NCBI GenBank assembly: GCA_913063495.1
Contig: CAJXXT010000038.1
Span: forward strand, 1-32,872
Direction: 5' to 3'
Source: an uncultured Gammaproteobacteria bacterium
GTDB lineage: Bacteria > Pseudomonadota > Gammaproteobacteria > Pseudomonadales > Ketobacteraceae
Length of the DNA stretch: 32,872 nt
Below the pieces are notes generated by a model. That model made no database searches and was not told where the DNA came from. It saw only the letters and a list, made by a program, of their open reading frames with translations. Every line of letters starts with the position of its first letter. Position 1 is the stretch's first letter. Below, in pieces: positions 27,081-32,872 of this stretch. Position numbers and translations under genes: made by a program.

Positions 27081-28832
27081 TTAGCTAAAATTGAAAAACA
27101 ATGAAACGCACAGCGCAGCAAACAACGTACCCGACAAAATCTTCCAAAACATCAATGGGTCATGATCACGCAAAGAAGTGTTATAACGCTTTTTATATTT
27201 TGGATTGGGATGCTGTAACTCATGCAAAAACTCTGACACATCACCATAACGGCGAGCAGGATCATAACGTAACCCTTTTTTTACCGCACCATCGATCCAG
27301 ATGGGCACTAAGGGATTAAGTTCATCGCATGGAATGTATTTCGTTTTTATATAAGCCTTGGCAGTTCGGCACTCGCTTAGTTTGCCTGCAAAGGGTTCCT
27401 CGCCGGTCAGCATTTCATAAACAATAACGGCAAGTGAAAAGATATCTGACTGAGTGGTACTCTTCCCTTCCAATACAACTTCTGGCGCAGAATAACCGGC
27501 CGTCCCTAATATTCCATGTCGCTCAAGTGGTGTGGCAATTTCAGCAATGCCGCTGATAAAACAGGATCCAAAATCAATGATTTTTACTTCACCATTTTTA
27601 TCAACCATAATATTGCAGGGCCTAATATCTTGGTGCAAGGTTTCTCGACGATGCAAGGCCCTTAAACCTTTGACAATCTGTTCAGCCAAATAAATAACAT
27701 CTCCAACGGCCGGTTTTGGATTCTCTTTTATCCATTGGGTTAAGGTAACACCATCAATAAACTCTGTTAGATAATATAGGAACGACTTGATTTTGTTTGT
27801 CTCAACCACCTTGACAACATGAGGGTTATTAATTCGACAACCGATCCAACTTTCTGTGATAAAGCGTTCAATATACGTTGGTTCGTCTTCGAAATTCACA
27901 GATGGAGTTTTCATACAATAGCGTTTACCGCTGGTTACATCGCTTACCAAATAAACCTGGCTTCGGTTGCTAGCATGTATTTCCTTTTCAATACGATAGC
28001 CGTCCAAGATCATACCTGGGCTTAAATCGGGAGGAAAAGGTAACTCGGTTAACTTCTGACAAACATCCTGCATGCTTTGTATTGGTAGCTGGTCAACTCG
28101 CAATACTTGACAACTAAGATTGTCGCCGCTGTTATTGTTGAGTGCTTGCTGAATCAGTGTTTCGCAACACTGTTCGTAATCTTCGTCGGTAGATTTTTGA
28201 GCTGCTAACGTCAAACAGGCACGAATATCCGCAGTCTTAACAAAGTCATGAATACCATCGGTGCTTAAGAAAAAGACGTCATTAGGTTCTACCCCAATGC
28301 TTCGGTAATCGACATCCAGCGCTACATCCAGGCCCATGGCCCTAGACAGATACGATTGATCACGACTAATAAATGTTGTGTGATCTCGCGTCATTTGTTC
28401 CAGGTCACCATTGCGTAGGCGATATATACGAGAGTCACCAACATGAAAGATGTGAGCTGTATGGGATTTAAATATGATGCAGCTAAAGGTGCTAACGTAA
28501 CCTTTTTTTGCATCGGTGAAGTGACGACCTTGCCCAAAAAGCCAGCGATTTAACGCGGTTAGCACCTGAGAAGTGGACTTCTTTACGCTCCAGGAATCGG
28601 GCGTGGAATAGTAATCTGAAAGAAAATTATGTACACAGGTTTCACTGGCTTCTTTGCCCGCTTCTGCTGCACTAACACCATCAGCAATCACCGCTACGGC
28701 GCCTTTATTGCTGAGCAAGCTACCTTTAGGGATACGGATACCAATGGCATCCTCATTGTCAGGTTTTAACCCTGCGACAGAGCGCTGACCCACGGTAAAG
28801 GTTAGCTCACCATCCACACGCAATCCTGACAT
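27081..28832 (-). CDS. Fused PP2C phosphatase / serine-threonine protein kinase
   Basis: 583 residues. Residues about 10-245 are a PP2C phosphatase with metal-binding residues in DNEDA (25-29), ADG (50-52), GDSR (132-135), TDG (191-193) and GDN (236-238). Residues about 275-540 are a protein kinase: Lys308, alpha-C Glu327, catalytic loop HQDIRPCN (400-407, Asp402), DFG (420-422) and SAPE (448-451). The glycine-rich loop is poorly conserved. One C-terminal membrane helix (about 561-581) ends the protein. Such fusions lie next to the nitrate transporter in assimilatory nitrate clusters of pseudomonads (PA1782 type), where they may modulate uptake or reduction. Here the gene follows the transporter by 35 bp. 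No nirB/nirD/nasB follows in the window. Confidence 0.93.
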   Translation of the reverse strand: MSGLRVDGELTFTVGQRSVAGLKPDNEDAIGIRIPKGSLLSNKGAVAVIADGVSAAEAGKEASETCVHNFLSDYYSTPDSWSVKKSTSQVLTALNRWLFGQGRHFTDAKKGYVSTFSCIIFKSHTAHIFHVGDSRIYRLRNGDLEQMTRDHTTFISRDQSYLSRAMGLDVALDVDYRSIGVEPNDVFFLSTDGIHDFVKTADIRACLTLAAQKSTDEDYEQCCETLIQQALNNNSGDNLSCQVLRVDQLPIQSMQDVCQKLTELPFPPDLSPGMILDGYRIEKEIHASNRSQVYLVSDVTSGKRYCMKTPSVNFEDEPTYIERFITESWIGCRINNPHVVKVVETNKIKSFLYYLTEFIDGVTLTQWIKENPKPAVGDVIYLAEQIVKGLRALHRRETLHQDIRPCNIMVDKNGEVKIIDFGSCFISGIAEIATPLERHGILGTAGYSAPEVVLEGKSTTQSDIFSLAVIVYEMLTGEEPFAGKLSECRTAKAYIKTKYIPCDELNPLVPIWIDGAVKKGLRYDPARRYGDVSEFLHELQHPNPKYKKRYNTSLRDHDPLMFWKILSGTLFAALCVSLFFNFS

Positions 28833-28867
28833 TAATTTCTCCGTATTGATGGCTCAAACGTAAGTGC

Positions 28868-30334
28868 CTAGTGTACTTCGATTAACTGTACCGTCCCATC
28901 TGGCATGATTTCGGCCATCGTACTATTGGGTTCATCTAAAAACATTGACGCTGCAGCGGCACAGGCAATGCCGACAGCAATAGTCATAAAGAACACGGAG
29001 GGTGAGACTAAAGAGAATACTGTGAGGAATAAAACCGCGCCAATATTACCGTATGCTCCAACCATGCCGGCGATTTGCCCGGTAAGACGACGTTTAATTA
29101 AGGGTACAACAGCAAATACGCATCCCGCAGCGGCACCAAGGAAAAAGGAGCTTACCATCATGACTGCTACAGCCATCGCGATAGGCCAGTCGCCGGTTAT
29201 TTGCGACATGCCAAAGAAACCGATGGAGGCACCGCAAAGCAATAAAACCAATGATGTTTTACGACCAAACTTATCACTGATAAAACCACCTGAAGGGCAG
29301 GATAGTACATCAGTCACAGCAAAACAGGCGCCAAACATACCAGCCAAGGATATAGGAATCAAAAAGGTATCTTTGAAAAACAATGGCAACATGGATACTA
29401 CCGCCAGCTCAGAGCCAAAAGTTACAGCATAGGCGATACTCAAGATTGCAACTTGCTTGAACTTGTATTGCAGAACTTTTTCAACAGGTTTATGAAAAAT
29501 TTCCCGATTAACTTTATATATCTGACTGGCCTGGAACGTATAGATAGCCACTAGCACCGCGTATATGATATTCGCTGCTAGGTCACTTAATAAACCCAGC
29601 CCTGCGACTTTCCACGTTAATACCGCAAGTGCACCGTACATAGGGACATTCATAACCAGGTAGAAAAAGAAATCGCGCTTGCTGGTGACTTCTAATCCAC
29701 CAGACTTGTTAGGTTTAAAATACGTAGAGCCTACTGGGGTATCTCTTACAGAAGCATAATAGACGCCGGAATAAATCAGTGCGATAACACCGGTTAGCGC
29801 AGTGGCATAACGCCAGCCGTCATCCCCGCCAAACATCACGGCAATTGTAGGCAAAGAAACCGCTGCAACAGCAGAGCCGACATTACCCATACCTTTGTAG
29901 ATACCTTCAGCCAACCCCAGTTGTCTGGCTGGGTACCACTCGCTGATCATACGAATACCGATAACAAATCCCGCACCCACAAAACCCATTAAGAAACGCG
30001 CTAGCGCAAGCACTTCAAAGCTTGTGGCGGTGGCGAAGAAGAAACAGAGGCCTGCCGTTGACACTAACATCGCGGTATAGGTTTTTCGTGGACCATAAAC
30101 GTCCACCAGCATACCGGTGATAATTCGCGCTGGAATGGTAAGGGCTACATTAAGAATCAGTAGTGTTTTGATCTGTTGGTCAGATAAGCCCATAGACTCC
30201 TGAATTGCTACCAAAAGAGGCGCATGGCTAAACCAGACCAAGAAGGTCACAAAAAAGGCAAACCAGGTGGTATGTAAGATTTTGGCTCTACCCGTAAAGG
30301 AGAGAAAGTTTGCTCTTAAGCTAGTGTCAGTCAT
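28868..30334 (-). CDS. nasA: NarK/NasA-type nitrate/nitrite MFS transporter
   Basis: 488 residues with about 12 membrane helices. NarK-family signatures are seen: TIPARIITGMLVDVYGPRK in the helix 2-3 loop, GFVIGIRMISEWYP, then EGIYKGMGNVGSAVAA (first nitrate signature), and AGMVGAYGNIGAVLF (second nitrate signature, about residues 420-435). It should import nitrate, or exchange nitrate and nitrite, across the inner membrane. A sigma-54 promoter lies about 45 bases upstream, which fits nitrogen-controlled assimilation. It is the first gene of an operon with the PP2C-kinase. The symbol follows the Pseudomonas assimilatory naming; narK is equally defensible. Confidence 0.88.
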   Translation of the reverse strand: MTDTSLRANFLSFTGRAKILHTTWFAFFVTFLVWFSHAPLLVAIQESMGLSDQQIKTLLILNVALTIPARIITGMLVDVYGPRKTYTAMLVSTAGLCFFFATATSFEVLALARFLMGFVGAGFVIGIRMISEWYPARQLGLAEGIYKGMGNVGSAVAAVSLPTIAVMFGGDDGWRYATALTGVIALIYSGVYYASVRDTPVGSTYFKPNKSGGLEVTSKRDFFFYLVMNVPMYGALAVLTWKVAGLGLLSDLAANIIYAVLVAIYTFQASQIYKVNREIFHKPVEKVLQYKFKQVAILSIAYAVTFGSELAVVSMLPLFFKDTFLIPISLAGMFGACFAVTDVLSCPSGGFISDKFGRKTSLVLLLCGASIGFFGMSQITGDWPIAMAVAVMMVSSFFLGAAAGCVFAVVPLIKRRLTGQIAGMVGAYGNIGAVLFLTVFSLVSPSVFFMTIAVGIACAAAASMFLDEPNSTMAEIMPDGTVQLIEVH

Positions 30335-30378
30335 TATTACCGTTCCAGAAATATAAAATTTTAACCTGACATCCCCAT

Positions 30379-30395
30379 AAGCAATAATGATGCCA
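30379..30395 (-). promoter_or_regulatory. Sigma-54 promoter of the nitrate transporter operon
   Basis: On the minus strand, TGGCATCATTATTGCTT matches the -24/-12 consensus (TGGCAYR, four bases, TTGCW) at all but one position, with GG and GC exactly ten bases apart. Transcription would begin near 30369, giving a leader of about 35 bases before ATG 30334. Confidence 0.75.
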
Positions 30396-30447
30396 TAGAG
30401 CTAACCGGTTGATTCTTCGCGTTTTTTGATGGTAAACGATGATTGTA

Positions 30448-30472
30448 TGCACATTAATGGACCAGGTGTGCA
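30448..30472. promoter_or_regulatory. Candidate enhancer (NtrC-like half-sites)
   Basis: TGCAC (30448-30452) and GTGCA (30468-30472) are inverted half-sites like those of NtrC, centred about 90 bp upstream of the predicted start site, a normal enhancer distance. The 15-base spacer is wider than the usual seven, so the match is imperfect. Confidence 0.4.
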
Positions 30473-30587
30473 CCAACAAAGGCTGATATGGCAAACTTAC
30501 CCAAGGCTCATTCCGCACTAAGTACCTAGGTTGAAACGGGGCTTGTGACTTTCGCTCGAATTGAACGAATTACAACGAAATCATCAG

Positions 30588-30605
30588 CCCCCCCCCCCTT
30601 TTTTT
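30588..30605. repeat. C11-T7 homopolymer tract
   Basis: Eleven C followed by seven T lie just beyond the stop codon of the small acidic protein (minus strand A7 then G11). It is prone to slippage and also to sequencing error. No gene reads through it. Confidence 0.9.
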
Positions 30606-30608
30606 CCT

Positions 30609-30863
30609 TTAATCACCGACTTCGGGTGCATCTACACCAATACCATCAGTTCCATCCCCCGGACCAACCTCCATATCGATGAGGTCAATTCCACCAGGAA
30701 GTTCATCAAAGATCTCTGGTACTTCAGGACTTTCTGGGAAGTCTATTGGCACATTTACACTATGTCCCGTTCCACCCATGCCGCCCTCTTCTTCACTGCT
30801 TTGTACACCTAAACCCATTAACAAAGGTGATAGCAAGATTAAAATAAATAGCTTATACATCAT
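30609..30863 (-). CDS. Small acidic exported protein
   Basis: 84 residues from ATG 30863 (ATG 30860 also possible). AGAGG precedes the start by five or six bases. The start lies inside the end of the DUF6502-like gene (11-base overlap), so translation is coupled. The longer frame to 30971 is rejected because it only overlaps the upstream gene. An N-terminal hydrophobic signal (MMYKLFILILLSPLLMG) leads to SSEEEGG and a Pro/Gly/Asp-rich, strongly acidic tail (FPESPEVPEIFDELPGG, then GPGDGTDG). No cysteine is present, so it is not a lipoprotein. The composition might suit metal or cation binding, but no function is known. Confidence 0.7.
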   Translation of the reverse strand: MMYKLFILILLSPLLMGLGVQSSEEEGGMGGTGHSVNVPIDFPESPEVPEIFDELPGGIDLIDMEVGPGDGTDGIGVDAPEVGD

Positions 30864-31719
30864 CGTTACCTCTACACTCCTCTTCCACCCAAAAATATGA
30901 ACCAAAATTAATTCGCCCCGTCGCAGCCTTGTTCCCACGGTCCTTTTTTTGTAGTTCATTCGATTTTGCATTCACGATTTTTAGCGTTTCCATGCCTTGT
31001 TTTTCAATTAACGTACTGATTGTGGCAACTGAGTCTTCCGTTAAGTGATTATAAAAAACACTACGATCAAATTGAGGTGGTTGACCACCAGCGAGATTGT
31101 GAGCTCCAGCGGCAATGTGTGCATAGAGATTCTTTCCAAAAAAGAAGGCCTTCTCATCAAAACCTGTTTCAGTAACAAAGGCTTCTGTTCGCAGTTCAAT
31201 TAAGCCTTCGTTATCTATTTGTACCAACCCTAGGTGTAACCATTCTTCTAACACTACTTTAGTTCGCAAATCCTGCTTGCTAATGGAGCTTACCAAGGTA
31301 TCGAAACCAATATTGTCACCTTTGGTTGATTTTGGAAGTTTTTTTGGCTCACCTTTATGTGAGAATCGAGAATCGGTAATCCAAGCTGTTAATATCTGGG
31401 TGCCAACCGAAACATTTCCCGGCATCACTAAGCCGTCTTCAATCGGGGTCCGTAGCCGTTTAACCTCTCTGCGATGTATGCCTGTGAGCATACTTATTCT
31501 GGAGTCGGTTTGTTCTACACTTGAGACTTTAAAATCATTCTCTGCGACGTTAACGTAGATTGACTTTAATAGCTGACTCACATAACCATGGTTTATTTGA
31601 TAACGAATAAACAACTTTACCAAAGGACGAAATATTGCCACCAGAGCCTTTACTAACGATTCAGGAGGCCCTGTTTCGGCTGAAATAATTTTGTCCGCTT
31701 TATTTTTTAATTTTGCCAT
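30853..31719 (-). CDS. DUF6502-like protein, probable regulator
   Basis: 288 residues, soluble. An N-terminal helical region (about 20-55, VKALVAIFRPLVKLFIRYQINHGYVSQLLKSIYV) is followed by DSRISMLTGIHRREVKRL (about 72-90), which resembles a helix-turn-helix, then a winged-helix-like segment with LEEWLHLGLVQID. This pattern matches what I recall of DUF6502 proteins of marine gammaproteobacteria; I cannot run a search. It lies between an outer-membrane barrel gene (42 bp upstream) and a small exported protein (overlapping downstream). A DNA-binding role is inferred from the HTH-like sequence only. Confidence 0.65.
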   Translation of the reverse strand: MAKLKNKADKIISAETGPPESLVKALVAIFRPLVKLFIRYQINHGYVSQLLKSIYVNVAENDFKVSSVEQTDSRISMLTGIHRREVKRLRTPIEDGLVMPGNVSVGTQILTAWITDSRFSHKGEPKKLPKSTKGDNIGFDTLVSSISKQDLRTKVVLEEWLHLGLVQIDNEGLIELRTEAFVTETGFDEKAFFFGKNLYAHIAAGAHNLAGGQPPQFDRSVFYNHLTEDSVATISTLIEKQGMETLKIVNAKSNELQKKDRGNKAATGRINFGSYFWVEEECRGNDDV

Positions 31720-31761
31720 TTCACCAATGACTCCTTAAAACAGTATTCTAAGAAAGGAATT

Positions 31762-32523
31762 CTAAAAAGAGTAGCTCCACTGCGTAGCGATTCCCCAGCT
31801 AGGGCTAGCATCAGAAAACCCTTTTGTTGCCAATAAATTAATTCTATTCTGTGGATTAATTTTGTGGCGATAAAAACCCGTTATTTCTCTCACAGGGTCT
31901 TTCTTAGGTTGTGAACGTTCACGAAGTTTGGCGCTAACACCGATGGAATTTTTATTATCTATCGCTCTCAACCCGCCAATAACTATTTGTGACGTATTAT
32001 TGAGTTCGATATTTCTGGGTTTCTTGCGAAATTTGTAGCCCAATTCCATGACACCCCACCAATGTTGAAAACCCCAATGAGCCCCAACTCGAAACCCTGT
32101 ATCACGCTTACCTGTACCGAGGTTTCTTTTATGATCCGCCGTCGGAAATTTAATTCTTGCGGATATATTAAGATAAAGAGGGAGGCTCCGTAATTTTTTA
32201 AATCTATATTTAACACTAAGGGTCGAATCAGCTAACCCTGCATCTTCAACAGAAACTTGGCCTTCTCTCAAATCTTCGCTAATCACGCTTTTATTACCGT
32301 CTAACCAGAGATAACCTGTAGAAAGTCGATATTGCCATTGGTTATATTTGTAAGCTAATGACACCGGAACCATATGAATCGCTGTATCCGTTCCCTTTCC
32401 ATAATCGCCTTCTAAGCTATAGGTACCGACGCTCAGTTCCCAGGCTTTTTTGGCGTATGCAGCATTCATAAAGGGTGAAAATACCATAATCAAAAATATG
32501 CTTAGTATAAGCAGGTACTTCAT
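31762..32523 (-). CDS. Outer-membrane beta-barrel protein (transporter-like)
   Basis: 253 residues from ATG 32523. CAGGAAG lies a few bases upstream and the first residues (MKYLLILSIFLIMVF) form a signal peptide ending at AYAKKA. The frame is open to 32592, but that start would put 23 charged residues before the signal. The mature protein is a run of amphipathic strands (WELSVGTYSLEGDYG, SLAYKYNQWQYRLSTGYLWL, STLSVKYRFKKL, GFRVGAHWGFQHWWGVMELGYKF), ending WGIATQWSYSF with a C-terminal Phe. This is a barrel of about 12 strands, resembling the transporter/MetA-pathway-like outer-membrane families. It is the first gene of the operon with the DUF6502-like and small acidic proteins. Confidence 0.78.
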   Translation of the reverse strand: MKYLLILSIFLIMVFSPFMNAAYAKKAWELSVGTYSLEGDYGKGTDTAIHMVPVSLAYKYNQWQYRLSTGYLWLDGNKSVISEDLREGQVSVEDAGLADSTLSVKYRFKKLRSLPLYLNISARIKFPTADHKRNLGTGKRDTGFRVGAHWGFQHWWGVMELGYKFRKKPRNIELNNTSQIVIGGLRAIDNKNSIGVSAKLRERSQPKKDPVREITGFYRHKINPQNRINLLATKGFSDASPSWGIATQWSYSF

Positions 32524-32583
32524 AAGCTTCCTGGTTTCAGCAGTCGCTGTCTTTATTGACATCTTTACCGACTCTTTCATCTC

Positions 32584-32601
32584 GCATGTCACATTACATG
32601 C
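32584..32601. promoter_or_regulatory. Six-bp inverted repeat upstream of barrel gene
   Basis: GCATGT, six bases and ACATGC lie 61-78 bases upstream of the barrel gene's start. It may be an operator for the leftward operon; no known binder is assigned. Confidence 0.3.
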
Positions 32602-32687
32602 TCACCTGTGGATATATCCCCTGATGTATCGCGATGTGCGGTTCGTCAGTTTTTTGCTATTGATTTCCAGTTTAACGTAAATACCCA

Positions 32688-32716
32688 TTGACGCGGAACT
32701 TTTTTCCGCATATTTT
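32688..32716 (+). promoter_or_regulatory. Sigma-70-like promoter for right-edge gene
   Basis: TTGACG (32688-32693) and TATTTT (32711-32716) are spaced by 17 bases. The start site would be near 32723, about 95 bases before ATG 32818. One operator dyad fills the spacer. Confidence 0.5.
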
Positions 32717-32742
32717 CATAATAGTGCGGAATTAAATTCCGC
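32693..32742. promoter_or_regulatory. Twin operator dyads, 33 bp apart
   Basis: GCGGAA, five bases, TTCCGC occurs at 32693-32709 and again at 32726-32742; the second extends to TGCGGAATT, A, AATTCCGCA. The centres are 33 bp apart, about three helical turns. One copy fills the spacer of the rightward promoter and the other covers its expected start site, which fits co-operative repression. Confidence 0.75.
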
Positions 32743-32817
32743 AAAACAAGCCAGAAAATTGACCCAACCTCAAATAGCTGCAACCAGCAGTCATTGAGAT
32801 ATACGGAGAATCAAGAA

Positions 32818-32872
32818 ATGATCATCCATAAGCACGCAGCACCCGCTTTAACACATGTTAGGCTCAGTTCTT
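32818..32872 (+). CDS. Start of unknown gene, cut by right edge
   Basis: ATG 32818 begins an open frame (MIIHKHAAPALTHVRLSS, 18 codons visible) with GGAG about nine bases upstream. It is divergent from the barrel operon and preceded by the twin-dyad promoter. Too short to assign. Confidence 0.5.
   Translation, partial: MIIHKHAAPALTHVRLSS

Noticed and set aside
28905..29432. 175-residue plus-strand frame
   Set aside because: It is antisense to the nitrate transporter gene and has low-complexity composition typical of a shadow frame.
30327..30518. 63-residue minus-strand frame before the nitrate transporter
   Set aside because: It overlaps the sigma-54 promoter and the transporter start, has no ribosome-binding site and no recognisable features.

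Overview
The window looks like chromosomal DNA of a free-living, probably marine or lipid-using gammaproteobacterium. The GC content is moderate to low, and the gene set is typical: a 7TMR-DISM hybrid kinase, lipoproteins, an autotransporter, an assimilatory-type nitrate transporter with a PP2C/kinase partner, and AraC-regulated lipid oxidation operons. The exact genus cannot be read from the sequence. No rRNA, tRNA, CRISPR array, complete insertion sequence or prophage was seen.

Layout. (1) 1-3230: a left-edge gene on the minus strand, open to the boundary, with a His/Cys arrangement like clan CD (caspase/C80-like) peptidases; a two-domain xylose-isomerase-like TIM-barrel protein carrying an in-frame 39-bp tandem duplication; a long inverted repeat; and a decayed receiver-domain remnant. 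(2) 3228-15450: signalling and cell envelope. This holds a 7TMR-DISM hybrid histidine kinase, a secreted beta-propeller protein, a lipoprotein, a NarL-type two-component system with a PDZ-like sensor region, a divergent autotransporter-barrel protein, and a lipoprotein built of about 16 repeats of 24 residues. (3) 15461-22490 (minus strand): Baeyer-Villiger-type monooxygenase, SDR, PF10118-like metal-dependent hydrolase and acyl-CoA synthetase, preceded by a VirS-like AraC regulator and a HisA of the eukaryotic (HIS6) type. The arrangement recalls the mycobacterial virS-mymA locus. (4) 22716-27080: an OYE-type flavin oxidoreductase overlapping a desaturase/FNR/ferredoxin triple fusion, with a divergent second AraC regulator. 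(5) 27081-30600: a NarK/NasA-type nitrate transporter and a fused PP2C phosphatase/protein kinase behind a well-formed sigma-54 promoter. (6) 30609-32872: outer-membrane barrel protein, DUF6502-like protein and a small acidic exported protein in one operon; then a divergent gene start at the right edge behind two identical operator-like dyads.

How the genes may work together. Regions 3 and 4 read as two lipid/ketone oxidation modules, each next to an AraC regulator of the same architecture. Each promoter region holds a direct repeat with exactly 21-bp spacing, as expected for an AraC-family dimer. Region 5 reads as nitrogen-controlled nitrate uptake, but nirBD and nasB do not follow it. The most unusual items are the left-edge peptidase-like gene, the two-barrel protein with its tandem duplication, the HIS6-type HisA, the triple-fusion desaturase, the paired 21-bp operators and the twin dyads at the right edge.
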